A DNA stretch of 64,000 bases, from assembly GCA_000310025.1 (NCBI GenBank), contig FN649755.1:967835-1031834 (forward strand), in the 5' to 3' direction. This stretch comes from Ectocarpus siliculosus. Lineage: Eukaryota; Sar; Phaeophyceae; Ectocarpales; Ectocarpaceae. This document shows, piece by piece, positions 1 through 12,603 of the stretch. The notes below the pieces were generated by a model. That model searched no databases and was not told where the DNA came from. It saw only the letters and a list, made by a program, of their open reading frames with translations. Numbering within the stretch: the stretch's first letter is position 1; every line of letters starts with the position of its first letter. The position numbers and the translations under genes are program-made.

Positions 1-360
1 GGTGGTTGGTGTTGAGGGTTGGGTTTTGGGGGCTGGGGGGGTTGTCCCCGGGTTTTTGTCGCCGCCCCTTTTTAATGGGGGGGGTGGTTTTTGGGGTTGT
101 GAAATTTTTTTTTTTTTTATTTTTTGCGGCTCCCGGGTAATTTTGGTTTTTTTGGGGGGGGGGGGGGGAAAAGGTTTTTTTACCCTCCCCTTGAACCCCC
201 CCTCCGGGGCCTTTCCAGAATTTTTTTTTTTGGGGTGGTACCCCCCCAATGGGGGGGGAGCACACCCAAAGGGTGGGGGGGGGGGGCCGCCCCCCCAAAA
301 AAGGGGGAAAAATCTTTTGGGGGGGGGGGGTTAAAAAATAGGGGTGGTTGCCCCCCCCCC
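1..360. other. Low-quality, homopolymer-inflated sequence
   Basis: Nearly every base sits in an exaggerated run of G, C, T or A. The reading frames here are Gly/Pro/Phe strings produced by those runs. The texture is the same as at 43040-43600, where it can be shown to be a corrupted reading. I see no gene. The receptor exon before the one at 415 would be expected upstream but cannot be recognised here. Confidence 0.8.
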
Positions 361-414
361 CCCCCCCGCCCTCCTTTCCGCGTCCCGCCAACGCTTCCTT
401 GAACAATTTTTAAG

Positions 415-2638
415 CGGCGTCATGTATGTCATGAGCCAGTTCATCATGTCGGTGATGGTGCTCAACTGCTGGAGCTCCAGGGATGACTCAGGCCCCTTCA
501 TCTATTTCCTCAAGTTCTTGGAGCTGACGGCGTTGAACTTGTGGTCAATCTCCAGCCTCGCCATTGCCATTCTCATCGCGAGCATCGTTCAGGTATGACC
601 ATTCTCCCGGCCCACCATTGCCACCTTTGTCACAGCGTCGTTCACGGATTACACGAACGGAAAACTACTGTTCGATGTCCATTCTCGCCAAAAACACTCT
701 CATCGCGAGCATCATTCATTTGTCACGCCAACGTAGAACTACGAAGTATGATCCATATCCCGTTCACCATTGCTGTTCTCATCACGATCCTAGTCCATAG
801 GACCATGCCACCGAGACCTATTTGATGCATGTCCCGTCCCACCATTGACACCGTCCTCACGATCATATTTCAGGGATCATACCAACGAGACCTGTTGATC
901 CGTCTCCAACCTCTCGCCACTGACATTACCATGGGTCAGGGTTGCGCTTACCCAACCTCATCTCCCCTCCCGTGTGCGGTCTTGTTCACCCGCGCCCTTC
1001 TGTGGCCATGAAACGCGGTTGGTGGCGTCTTCAGTCGTTCGTCAAGCTTAGAAGAGTACCGACGATGATCGGGTCCACGCGGGCGGCCTGCGTTTGCCTG
1101 GTGCTGGCGATTTTAGCCACGGTTCTTTCTGCGGTCTTCTGGAACGGCGTCCTCATCACGGGCGGGTACTTCTGGGTGACGAACACCGGCAACGTGAGTT
1201 GAAGGGCGGCCAAGCAAAACGCCCAACGATGCTTGAGTATTCCCTTCGTAGGCATAGGGGGCGCTGTCGTTAAGGGTAGCTAGTTCTGGGTAACGGCCAC
1301 CGGAATATGGGTACAGAGCGCGCCACCACTTAAGAAGCTCTATGTAGTTTCGGCTGAGGCTGGGGTTCTTAGTCCCGGGGGTCATGCTACAAATGGTCGC
1401 GATGTAGGTGTTAGTGCGGGGGTTCTTTACCGAGCTCATTGAATGGTGCTCAAGTTCATCAATTTTGATTTGTTTCTTTTAGCCTCAATTTCTTGACTCC
1501 TGGGTTCTTAAGTGCTGGCGCGTTCTGTATCACTACACCGGAGGGTAGGTTCTACCAATCGATGCACCGTAGGCGACATGGCGGATGATACCACACCCGC
1601 GGGACCGATTTTCAAAGGCAGGTTACTCCGCGATGAAGAGGATGTACAAATCAAACGAAACGTTTACTAAAAGGCCCTCGACGAGAGGGTTCGAACGCGG
1701 CCATCTTTCCGCTTTGACACACTCTTTGCTACGCAGTATTCGAGCTTCGAAAATCAGTCCAGGGGGTGTGATGTCTTATGTCACGTACACGGTAGACTTT
1801 GTACGGTGTGGAGCATTCGAGCCATATTGGTGATACCACGCGCACTTGGAGGGCACCTTGGGAATTGTAACTCGTCGATGGTACAGAACTGGCCCGGAGC
1901 TATAAATAACGTGAAGACCAGATCGAGGCTCAGTTTCGTTTTTCGTCGAGCACGGGTTCGTATACAACCTGCGTTCCACGGTCATGTACCACGGGATTTT
2001 TCCCGGAAGATGCAGTCAGAGCGGGCACGGAGATAAGAAAACGTCCAAATCGGGTCGAGGCTCGACTTCTTTCTTGTTCGCCACTGTCGAACACAGGTTT
2101 TTATATGGCAGGGCTTAGTGCAGGATCCATCCCTGAGCTGTGTTTCTCAGACATGCTCTCTTTCTTTCTGTGGAAACTTGAGCCTCTGTTTCTAAACGAT
2201 ATGTTACTGCGCGTCCCTTTCTGTGTGTGTGCCATAAGCACTACGCATGCGTTTTTCCTTTGTTCGGCACGGCATGTTTTGGTAGCTGTCCTACTGCCTT
2301 ATCTGTTGATTGTGCATCCTCTTCGTCGTGGCAGTAGTCGAGCGTTGAAGTGTGGTCCATGGTGTGCGGTATCTTGTGCGACCTATGGTGCCCAAATGAC
2401 ACACACAGGGAAACAAAGGTACAGTTGCGCCGATAGCGATCCGGTTCGCCATCTGAAATGTTCTGATCGCGCGAAAAAAAAATCGTGTCTTCGTTTGAAG
2501 GCGTACGTAGAGGTCTTGCTTGGTGTTTTTCCGTGTGTATTCGTATTTGTTGTACGCACCTCCTTGAAAACGAAAAACGCCGTGCAATCACCCTTACCGC
2601 TGCACGTGCGTGCTGCGTTGCTCGTGCTACACCGCCGC

Positions 2639-2708
<70 letters not shown>

Positions 2709-5700
2709 AGGAGAGCCATGGTCGGTGGATCTCCCTGTCCTTCGGGGCAACCCAAACCGTGGCGGGCATGCTGATGGCGCTGGCGGTACTGTTCACTGTT
2801 TCGGGGGAGAGGTTCTCGAGCCTTAAAGTGTGCTGCAAGACGAGTCAACGCGTCAAGTTTCGTGAGTTGTGCTTTTGTCGTTTTTCGCTGGGAAGAAAGA
2901 GCGAGAATTTTTTTGCGTAGATGGATGCATTTTAGGAAGAAACAACGTACGCGAAATCGTCAAGTTTGGTGAGTTGCATTTTGTTGTTTTCGCAGGGAAT
3001 AAAGAGCAAGAATATTGTGGCTACGGTTGAAGAGAGCTCACTTCAGATAAACTACTGGCTTGCCACGCCTCTGGCAGATATGAGAGAGAAATTTCCATAC
3101 TCCAGTCGCATTATCTCAATGCCACCCCCCGACGGAGGAAACGCCGCACAGAGGTGTGGGTGCATGGGTGCGGATCTGCGAGTCTTATGGGTTGCAATCG
3201 TGCTTTTGTGGGTTCGTGGAATTATCCGTACTGCAAGAAATTCATTTGTCAAAGTCTCACCAAGGCTTGTGATTTAAGACTATCGGATACCAAGAGAAAA
3301 AATGCTGTTGTTTCTAGCATATAACTGACCGTATCGTATCACGTGTTTCGGCTTAGGAAGCGTGTGGTGAGACCACCAAACGCATCAAGTTTCGCTCTTC
3401 GGTTGCGCCGCTTGTTGCCCTTTGACTCTGTTAATTGATATTTGAGTGCCGTTCGCCCACCGTGCTTGTGTGCAACAGCCGAAGCGCCAGGACTCTGGAT
3501 CTCGTTTCTCAATTGTATCCTCGTTGTTTGACAGAGTACGCAGCCCAGCAATCCAACACGTTCACGGTGTAGGCAACGTGTTTTTTTTGTGTGTATTTCC
3601 CGTTTTTTGGGTGCTCAGCAGAGTAGTGGTCTACGGGGCCTCCGGGGGGTTACGAGGATGATGTGCGTATGCATATGATGGTATGATGCGCGGGATCCCT
3701 TTTGCTTGCCGATATATCTCTCACTCGTTAATCTCACGCGTCAATCATGCACAGTCTTGAGTCAACCTCCATTCTCTTTTCCGCCTCTGACGAACTGCCG
3801 CACGCAAAACACACTACCGTGTTTTCGGTGTCTGTCTGTGTCCCACCCTTGACGTCCTCGTCATTCCCACCCGTGTCGTCATTCTCTCTGCTGTATTTCG
3901 TATTTCGTGGCGGTTGTTGCCTTTGTAACCCCAAACCCCAATGTCTGTCTGTGTCCCCGCTTGTCGCCCCCACCGTCCCCTCCTGGGTGTTCTCGTACGT
4001 GTTTTCCCGCCCCGCAGACTTCATCCTGACGATTTTCGGGACGTTCGTCTACCTCTACAATGGGATCGTCCTCATGTTCGACGAGGTACGATGATAAGAG
4101 CAAGGACCAGAAGCCCAAAAATGCACGTACAAGGAGCACACCCAAACGATTCCCAAGAGAGTCAGACCAATCTCCACTTGGAAAGATTGATATCTAGCGC
4201 GTCCACGCTCCCCTTGTAAGGCTAACGAACGAGGTGGGACCTAAGGAAAAAAACGCAATCGTAGCCCCAAGAGTCAGACCAATCTCCACTGGCAGTACTG
4301 ATTTCTGGGGTGTTTACGCCCGCCCCGCTAGTAGCGCTGAAGTATTCCCGTTGGCATACTTGGTTCTCGGCCGATGCTATTTTGTTGAGATGATTTCACA
4401 TGTATGTATAGATGTACAGATGCCTCCTGGTTTCCCTCGAGCTGAATGAAGTATCCACGCGGTAAATTCTGGTGTGCTTGCGGCGCGAATTCACAACAGC
4501 ATGACGACATCACGACCATTTTTTCTGAGCATCTATCTTCCCCCGGAAGAAGAAACTTGTCGCATCTTCAAATCGACACACAGCATGCCGTTGTCCAGTT
4601 CTGTCAGGAAATATACCTAGAACCAGAGAGAGTCTACCCGAACGAGATTTAACCACCGCCGAAGGGGACGGGATGAAGTCTGTTCAGTGAATGGGGGAAA
4701 ACTGCAGGAAACTGGGCTAATTCTTGCGACTGGTGTTGTTGCTGTCTTCACATTACAAACCGTTCCGATCGTTCTCGACCCAGTACCTTCATCTGCCCAT
4801 ACTAGCCCCACACTTGATGCGGTCGATTAGTTGAGACTAGTTAAGCCTATGTTGTTTTACAATGCACCACCGTCTCTCCCTAACACTCATTCGACTGATG
4901 TCTACTACCACCTGCCGCGCACCGTTTGTTTTTTTTTGCTGTGCGTTTCTACCCGTACCCCGCCGAATCTGAACTGCAGTTCTCTGACTTCAAGATATCT
5001 AAGCGCCTGGTGATCATCGGCTGGTGCTCGCGGTACGTGCACGTCATCGCCGACACCGGCATCATCTTCGGGGCTTTCTACGCTCTCGAGAAGAAAGAGG
5101 AGGAAGAGGTAAGAGGACATGTAGGTATGTGTTACAACGTGATAATGAGGCTTCGGAGCCTTCCACGCACGCTCTCGAGAAAAAGAAAGGAGGAAGAAGT
5201 AAGAGGGAACATGGTATGTATAACAACGTGATATTGAGGGTTTAGGATTAAACAGCAAGGGCATAATGATCAGGTAGAAAGGAGGAACAGGTAAGAGGGC
5301 ATATGACATATAGCAGCGTGATTTTGATGGTTTAAAATAAAAACAGGAGGAAAAGGCACCCTCTCTCTCCTCGAGAAAAACAGGAGGGAGACGTAGGACG
5401 GTGTGGTCAATGACACCAGTGTTTGTCGGAGAAGGACAAAAGGTGAGAGGGCGCAACAACATGACAAAGAGGGCGTGGTCGATGACCCAGATATCAATAC
5501 AGAACGCGACACCACTCAAGAACTTGGCAATTTGAGCCTAAAATAGTCCAAATTCAAGGACCTCGGCCATTAGAACAGGTGCTGGGTCGAGAAGCCTACA
5601 CTAAAACCTGTATTGTGATCGCCGTGGGGTATCCCATAGACCATCTTGCAAATAAGAGGTTCTTGGGTTGAGGTGCGTCCTTTATGAGGGGTCCTTCCTC

Positions 5701-7355
5701 TACCCCCCTGGAGAGGAGGTAGAAGGGGGGGATTGCGTGGCATGTCTGTGCCACACGTTGGCCACAAGCAGTAGCCTTGGATTTTGCGGTGCCCTCGAAA
5801 ACAGGTGGGTACAACTCGAAGCACGGCAGTTTCGAGCTCCACGAAAAAATGGCAGCTTGACGAAGGATTGTCGGGGGTCCTAGATGAACATCATATTGCA
5901 AAACCGGCGATAACAATCCCATTCTAGAGAGGAGAGGACGGAAGCTGTACTGGGGAGTAGGAAGTGGTTTGAAAAGGCGGGAAGGGATATCGTTAGGATA
6001 GACAGACTAGGGAAGACGTTTTTGAGCCACCTTTGGCAAAGTAGGAAGGAACGATTGCCCATCGGTGATCGATCAGTCCTGTGGGAACAACGCTCCGTCC
6101 TCTCGAGGACGCGTGGTCAATGGTCTAACCGCTAAGGCATGCAAAACATCAGAGTGCGCCCCCCCCCCCCCTTATCGCTGATAGCAATCCCTTCTCCTGC
6201 TCCCTTCCCCCTCCCCCGTGACGCAGCTTCCTGTTTCAATATCTTCACGCACGCGCGCGCAGTCCTCGATACAGCGCTACGGTTGTCGCAACATCGTTGT
6301 TGACACTCCCGTTCTCTCCCCCCCTCTCCCCTCCTATGGTCTACCGATTACGGCATGCACGACTATGAGTACACCCCCCCCCCCTCCCCTCCCCCCTCCT
6401 TGCCGCTGCATTCGCATCACACACGCGCGCGCGCAGTCGTTGCTACGGCGCGAGTCGAACAGCGGCGGAACCGGCGATTGCAACGGCACCTCTGCCTCGA
6501 AGGCTAGACTCGGAGTGCTCAGGTTTGGAAACGACGACAACAACATCAGCGGCAACCTCGAGGCAGGTTTAGGGCGGGGCCCCACAGAATGCATGGGCGG
6601 CGGTGGAGAGGTGTGTCCCAACGGCAGCAGAAAAAACGGATCATCCGTGAGTGCTATAATTTTCTTGCTGCTGACGTGCTGTTGTTGCTATTTAGTGACC
6701 CGTGTGTTGGTTTTGATGTCGTCTGGTTCTGTTGCCGATAGGCCTTCGAGACAATACAACGAACGCAGCTATTACCGCGCCACTCCCTCTCTTGTCCTGC
6801 TCCTTCTGGGGTCTGTTGCTACGCTGCTGTCGTCGTTCTTGCCGTTCTTGGTTGGGGCACTTCCTTTGATTGCCATCCTGATCGTACGGAAGCCGCCACT
6901 ACTATGTTGAGAACCCAATATACATGTTTTTATTATTTTAGCCTGTTTCTCGAGGTTCTTTTCCTTTTTTCCCCTGTGGGGACGCACAACATGGACTACA
7001 TTACGAAGGGCTGGTACCCTGTGGGATAGCGTAGCATTGGTCTGTGCTCGTTCATGGAGACGTTTTGTCGGCTTTGCCCCTTTCTGAGAACTGGTTTTGA
7101 TGAGTGGGCTAACGTTGAACATGGACACTGACCGTTTTAGGATGATGGGGAAAAACAGCAGAGTCTTGTACCTCGCCCACCTTCTTGCCCCCGACCTTCC
7201 ACCCCTTCCCTTGTCGTTCGACTTTTCGCTGTCGCACGACAAACGGACAAAACTAAAAAAAACAAAAAAAACGGCGACGACAACAATGACGCCGGTATCA
7301 GAAGCGTTCTAAAAGCGGCAAAAGCAAGGGCAGCGAGAAACCGCCGCCTGACCCG

Positions 7356-7387
<32 letters not shown>

Positions 7388-7526
7388 CAGCAGCATCAGC
7401 AACAGCGGCCGGGGCAGCACCAGCCGGAAGTCGACTTCCAAGGCTACGACCATCATGCCGACCGATACCAGCTTGGTTGAGCAGGAGCAGGGGGTGCATG
7501 CGTCGCCCCGGACCGAGTTGAGTTGA
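415..7526 (+). CDS. 7TM receptor-like protein, copy 1 (spliced, 5' partial)
   Basis: Exons: 415-592, 1035-1193, 2711-2861, 4018-4085, 4980-5108, 6437-6646 and 7302-7526 (TGA at 7524-7526). Each has an AG acceptor and a GT donor, and phases are compatible (the 2861/4018 junction splits one codon). The exons carry, in order: TM2 and TM3 (with LELTALNLWSISSLAIAIL); TM4 after a basic LRRVP loop; TM5 followed by a Lys/Arg loop; TM6 (ILTIFGTFVYLYNGIVLMF); TM7 (IIGWCSRYVHVIADTGIIFG); then a Gly/Asn-rich tail and a Ser-rich end with an AGC run. The exon encoding TM1 lies upstream of the window. Four exons match copy 2 in length, and the TM2-TM3 exon is about 68% identical by my hand count. The seven-helix layout with a basic loop after TM5 suggests a G-protein-coupled-receptor-like protein of the plasma membrane. 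The helix between acidic E-L-T and N-L-W recalls TM3 of cAMP-receptor-like proteins, but no family is proven. Retained reading frames argue for a functional gene. Confidence 0.72.
1586..1776. mobile_element. MITE-like element, GATATCACACCCCC family, copy
   Basis: Left end GATACCACACCCGCGGGACC then GATTTTCAAAG; right end GAGCTTCGAAAATCAGTCC then AGGGGGTGTGATGTC. About 190 bases, non-coding. It lies inside an intron of receptor copy 1. Confidence 0.75.
2641..2708 (+). repeat. (TTGC)17 microsatellite forming a 3' splice region
   Basis: Seventeen uninterrupted TTGC units run directly into the AG at 2709-2710 that opens the TM5 exon of receptor copy 1. The repeat thus serves as the pyrimidine-rich tract. 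The complementary strand reads as a Lys-Gln-Ala-Ser string, which is not a gene. Confidence 0.9.
2941..3016 (+). repeat. Duplicated exon end and 5' splice site after TM5 exon
   Basis: The exon 2711-2861 ends CGTCAAGTTTC followed by donor GTGAGTTG. About 107 bases downstream TCGTCAAGTTTG is again followed by GTGAGTTG (donor-like GT at 2969). Both copies continue with a similar T-rich stretch and AAAGAGC(G/A)AGAAT. A third, weaker trace (CGCATCAAGTTTCG) lies near 3379. Using the second site would run through an in-frame TAG, so the first donor is the functional one. Confidence 0.75.
4086..4340 (+). repeat. Tandem copies of the TM6 exon/intron junction
   Basis: The exon ends GACGAG|GTACG at 4086. 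A second GAACGAG|GTGGG lies at 4234, and both are followed by AAGAGTCAGACCAATCTCCACT. The unit is about 148 bases. The second copy has lost the coding part but keeps the donor-like GT. Confidence 0.65.
4735..4832 (-). mobile_element. SINE-like repeat with (CAA)n tail, truncated
   Basis: Plus-strand GTTGTTGCTGTCTTCACATT, ACCGTTCCGATCGTTCTCGA and CCCAGTACCTTCATCTGCCC match the family tail half. The rest is lost. It sits in an intron of receptor copy 1. Confidence 0.55.
5109..5480 (+). repeat. Array of 91-base repeats of the TM7 exon end and donor
   Basis: The exon ends in CTCGAGAAGAAAGAGGAGG with donor GTAAGAGG at 5109. Donor-like GTAAGAGGG recurs at 5200 and 5291, exactly 91 bases apart. Weaker copies lie near 5394 and 5443 (GTGAGAGGG). 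Each is preceded by a purine-rich exon-like end and followed by a version of ACAACGTGATAATGAGG. A 204-codon frame on the opposite strand here (5519-4905) only reflects this repetition. Confidence 0.75.
5881..6440 (+). repeat. Intron end with duplicated 3' splice site before tail exon
   Basis: ACGCGCGCGCAG|TC occurs with AG at 6261-6262 and again at 6435-6436. Each copy is preceded by the tRNA-like motif ATGGTCTAACCGCTAAGGC or a variant, and by a C-run. The unit is about 175-215 bases. Both acceptors leave the downstream exon in the same frame with no stop between them, so use of the first would add 58 residues. Confidence 0.65.
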
Positions 7527-8237
7527 TGCACCCCGTGTGTTGCGGGACGATGGCAGAGGTGGGGCATGCCGCGTCCCGGGTGATGTGGGGCACGCACGCG
7601 CCTGCCTTTCGTTGTTGACCTAGGTACGTGTACACCGGCGGGGGAACACTCCCTCAGAACTGAGCTAGAGGAACGCTGCGGGACAGCAGAGGTAGTGCGG
7701 GGTAGCGGCAAGGGAATTGTGCATACGCCACACCCCGGCCCGTCCTCCCAAGACCGGAGCCCTACTCGAGGCTCAGCTTTGCGGGAACTTGAAGGAAAAA
7801 AAGGAGCCGCTGTGTTTTCCCGCAGTTGCCCCGCTACTTGTTTCCCCGGCAGCTGTCCCGCTATTACCCCGCAGGTTTTCCGGGGTGTGTGGGGGGGGGG
7901 GGGGGGAGAGGTATTTTTTTATTGTTCTTGTCCGGTGAAGGAGACGAAAATGCCTTGACACCTCCATCGGTGTGGGTTGGAACACAACGGGAACGGACTG
8001 GCCTGGCCTGATCAGCTCGCTTGGTGTCATCGCTCAAGATCGGTCTGAAGTTTTCTCCTTGGCCCGAGTTCCACATCATTAGGGGTTGCGGGTTGGATGG
8101 GAGGTTAGGATTTTAGGCATAGGGTTACGAAACCACCCTCTCTATATTTCACATATTATTCGTCCGGGCAGCCTACGTGTTGGGGGTCCTGTTGCGCGGT
8201 CTGCTGTGGGAATTGGAACACACAGTAGGTTGCTTGA

Positions 8238-8428
8238 GATATCACACCCCCTGGACCGATTTTCGAAGCTTCGCTACTCGACAGGAAAAGCGGTGGCGGT
8301 ACCAAAAAAATGGCCGCGTTGGATCAGTCTCGTCCATAGCTTTCCGAAAATGTTTTCAATTGATTTCGGCATCCCTCTCGTAGTGGAGAAATCGAGCTTT
8401 GAAAATCGGTCCAGGGGGTTCGGCATCT
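8238..8428. mobile_element. MITE-like element, GATATCACACCCCC family, copy
   Basis: Terminal inverted repeats: GATATCACACCCCCTGGACC then GATTTTCGAAGC at the left; GAGCTTTGAAAATCGGTCC then AGGGGGT at the right. The interior carries GGCGGTACC and CTTTCCGAAAA, shared with other copies. No coding capacity. One of about nine members in the window. Confidence 0.8.
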
Positions 8429-8658
8429 CGCCCAACGTACGGTACAGTAGATAGCTTGCCAGGAAATCGTCGATGCTCACATACCGGAGTCGAAGCCCTA
8501 CTTCCCTCCGAGGGGCCGGCTTGGGAACAAGTTGGCTCTAGATTGGTTGGGGAAATCACATGTGTGGATGAGAAACAGGGGTTTTACGCTAGGTGGTGCC
8601 GTCTGCTTGTGTTAATTTATTTCGGATTTGTTTGTTTGTTTCGATTCTCGAGAGAGAG

Positions 8659-8761
<103 letters not shown>

Positions 8762-11700
8762 AATCTCGCACCTAGATGAACAGTGCAAGAACCATTGACG
8801 AGAGCTTCTTTTTTTTTGTGGTGGTGCGGGTGTATCTTCTTTCCGGCAGAGCCAACGTGCCGTGGAAGAGAAGAAAATCTTTGAAGGTACCCGCCCTTCA
8901 AGAACGTTTCAACGGCACGCAGTGCAGTTCTCGGTGGTACATACGGTACGAAGCGATGCGTTACGGCATGGCACGGATATGGGTTCGGTTCGGCACGGTA
9001 CCCGATGTGGGATGGGCATAGGGTACTATGGATGTATGTGGGGTCTGTCGGTACCGTGCGGAAACAAGCAGTCTAAGTCGTCATGCTTTTTTTCATGTCG
9101 TCGCGAGCGAACATGGTACATACGCCTTCGCGCGAAATGCGGCAACTCCAAGGCCGCTCACCGCAGTTTTGTGAGTTGGTCGCCGATCTTGTTTCAGTGC
9201 GAGTCTCGTCGTCTGTGGGTGTTTTTTGTTTTGTTGTTGTGACGAGTGGCCGTTCTGAGCGAGTTTTTCTTTCGAGTTTTCGCCAGAGCAGGCGTTTTCT
9301 TCGTAGAATCCGACCATCGGCCTGGGTGGGTGTTTTGCAGCATTCACGGTTCCCTCGTGTTTCTCAGAGTCAAGAGGGGAATGCTGTTTGTATTTTGGAG
9401 GCCGGAGAGAGATTGCGGGGGTCGGATGCGAAGAGAATAGAGTGTCCGGGCTACTGAATGTGTGGCAGGAGTCACTTCATTCAGATGTTATAGGTTTCTT
9501 CTGATGACCCAAAGGATTCATCCTCTCCCGATAGGGCTTTTTTTTCTTTTCTTCGTTTTTGTGCGTCCGAAGCAGGCCTTGACCTGAGGCCTTGCCCTGA
9601 GCTCTTGTTGTGGTTCGGGTCGCCATTGTTCTCGTCCGTGTGGCTGATTTGTAACCTCTTGTTTTTCCCCCGCGTGTCCCGTGTCTCATTGTTCTTCGGG
9701 CTTTGACCCCAGCATCGTAAGCGTTTTATGTTAGTGTAGGACTCTGAACTGAGCACCTGTCTGTCCCCAAGGTCAAGTGCTCACAAGTTTCCTGCCTTTT
9801 GAGTCCTGAATGTTTCCTAACTTCCAGGTGGTGACCATCGGCCGCCTCTTTGTTCTGTTGCCTGCATTACTCCCACCTGGTGCGTAGTGCCTGATGCTGG
9901 TACGGTACCCTTTGATTTTGTTAGGCGGGTGTGGGAAGCGTCCTCCTTTTTCCCTTTTTATTTTTGCGTTTATTTTTGTTTTGTTTTATTTTTTATCGGT
10001 TTTCTAGGGCTCCTTTTCTCGACCGGTCGGTGCGATAGCTGTTCTTTTCTTCCTATCATTTTGTTTTCTTTTTCCGAGTGGTTTGTACTCTATTCTTGTT
10101 TTGTTTCCCCGCGGCGTCGCATGTGCCGGGTTTTGCGACCACGGGCTCCCCAGTTTTGTGGACTATAGAGCTAATGTGTGAGAGAGAAAAAATAAACATC
10201 CGGGAGCAATAGAAATACGTCCGTCGGATAACTAGCATTCATTCCCGGCGGGTGAGCGGGGGGGGCACTCAATTGTTGCAGCCTTAGCGGTTAGACCATT
10301 GATCCACGGGAGATATCTCTCGGGACTGTAGGGTGGGGTATTCAGGAACGCCGGCTGTGTAAACGGGGGGTGGTGGTGTTAGGTCATGTTTGCATGCGTT
10401 AGCGGTTAGCCCATTTATGTACGGGAGACAGCTTTCGGGACTGTGGGGTTTGCCCCTTCAGGAACTTCGGCTGTAAACCCGGGGGGGGGGGGGGGCTGAC
10501 ATTGTCTGTGTGTGCTCCGTCACCAACGGAGCCACAGCAACTGGTCATTCGTATCAGCGCTGTTTTTGTTGCCATCCTGCGCTGTTTTGTGAGGGTGTCC
10601 GTCAAGCGAAAGGTTGGTGTTTTTCGTAGGTCCGACCGAGACTATTATCTTTCATGGGTAGTTGGTATTTTCATGCCGTCGCGAACGGAAAAGACCACGT
10701 CACCTTAGGTATCGGGAGCAACCATGGTGGTTGACCTTTTCAATATCCTTCGCAGGTTTATTGTATCAAGCAACACATGTTGGATATAGCATACAATCGC
10801 CGGAGTTGGGTTAGGGGTAGGGAATAGGGTCTGCATCCCCCCTCCTTGTTATATTTCCTTGCAAGCTTGTTTATCTCGCGAAGAAGGCGGTCCGATCTTG
10901 TCCGCATGCCCAACATCGTACATAATGCCTGGAAGGAATCCAATAGGATCGGGTACTGACAAGGGCGTGTGGGTGGCTGGTGCACCTCCATAGAATATTA
11001 ATATTTCCCTTCTTGTCTCCTGCTGTTCGTGGCAATGTTTTGTTTTTGTCGTGTCGTTTTTGTCGCGGGTTTCTACTGATGAGCTACTACTACCCGGTAA
11101 CGTCGTAACAGTGTGGCGGTTTTTGGCACTCGATTATTTTGCTTGGTTCGTTTCGTGCGGCTGTTAAATAGTTGCGAGGAACATTTGATGTTGTTGGTGA
11201 TTGTTGTTTGTCCGTGTCGTTGTTGTTGTTTTTTATTGTTATTTGTTGTTGTCTGTTGTGTAGTAGTTTGCAGCTGCTGTTGTTTTGTTGGCGTTGTTTG
11301 AGTAAATCGCTCGTTACCGGTGCGGTGTTTTCGTTGCTGTTGATGATCACATTGGCGGCCTCACGAAGCAGTTTTGGGTCTTCTCTCTCGCTGTTTGTGC
11401 GGGTCCATACCATGACATTTTGCGGATGGCGTGCTTTTTTGTCCGTTGTGTGCGTCGCGCCAGCCAGTGCGACCACGACAACGCCGAGCTCGCCGGAGTT
11501 CCGTCAGTGAGATATATAATTTCGTGGGCAGAGGGCTGCGGCAAACAAACAACGTGCACGTGCCTAGACACCTACTTGGAAGTCGTATAATATGTCATTA
11601 TCTACTTTGAAGGAAGTCATACACAGTAGAGGTCCCTGCGTAGTGCCAGTATGTGCCCAGAAAGTTTGCCGGCACTTACCGGACCCGCAGCATTCAAATT

Positions 11701-12603
11701 ATTTGAGAATTATGTGGAGATTCAGTGTGTGCCCGCCGAAAACACCGGCACTATACCGGGCACCGGCAACTTACTATTGTTCAAACGGCACCAGCTGCAA
11801 ACAGGGACCTCTATTGTAGTATTGCCACGTGCCACCGTCTTGTTGATCGGTTTTATCGGTGGCCTCTACTGCCGTAATGTTATTCGTCAGGTAGCCTATT
11901 GCCCCGTGCCGCCGTCTTATTTTCGAATTCCCTCGGTGGTTCCACCTGCCATAGTCTAGTGCTCTTGTTTTCTGTTCATTGCAAGAGTGCTGTTGTATTT
12001 TCTGTTCATTCACGTTTCGCACAATATTTAGTCATGGCTAGTCTCGGTATGAGGGTTGGGGGTAGGAGGGGCGAAAAACATGCTGGACCGGGAAAGGAAG
12101 GGCTTTGTGTCAGGGGGGCGAGGGGATCCGCCACATGCACGCTTTCCCATTCGGGGGGAGAGGCTACGGTGCTGACAGCTATGGAATGAACGGGGTATTT
12201 GGTTCCCGGCACCCACCAGGTAGTAGGAGGGCTGTAGCATCTGTGCGTCGACAAGCGCACTCTCATCAAGTACATACTGCAAATGACCAATAAATATGCT
12301 CCGGGGGTTACATTTTTCTCCAAGGTGCCACTTCACGTGTCGGTTTCAGGTTGCCATGGGACGCAACGTCCGCGTGACTACCTGTAGTCTTTGTTGAGTC
12401 CCTCTCCTCACCCTCATTGGGTCCCCCCTCCCCCGTTTTCGACTAAAAGGCGCGACAACGTTGAGCTAGCTGGAAGAGCAATGGATGGATGTCGTCCTAG
12501 GTATAGAGCACAAAAAGATGCAACCCCTTCCCTTGGTGGCGGGAGGATGCCTTGCTGGAGCCAGTCTCGGACCGCGTGCCACGGCTGATTATCCGCAACA
12601 ACA

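Noticed and set aside
2241-2848. Minus-strand frames rich in KQAS
   Set aside because: They are the translation of the TTGC microsatellite and the antisense of a real exon.
2105-2920. 271-codon plus frame
   Set aside because: It merges intron, the (TTGC)17 repeat and one real exon (2711-2861). Only that exon has splice borders and a paralogue.
4017-4091. Short membrane peptide gene read as a stand-alone ORF
   Set aside because: It is the 68-nt TM6 exon of the receptor, as shown by phase and by the equal-length paralogous exon at 40943-41010.
4905-5519. 204-codon minus frame with repeated hydrophobic blocks
   Set aside because: It is antisense to the TM7 exon and to the 91-base tandem array, which creates the internal repeats.
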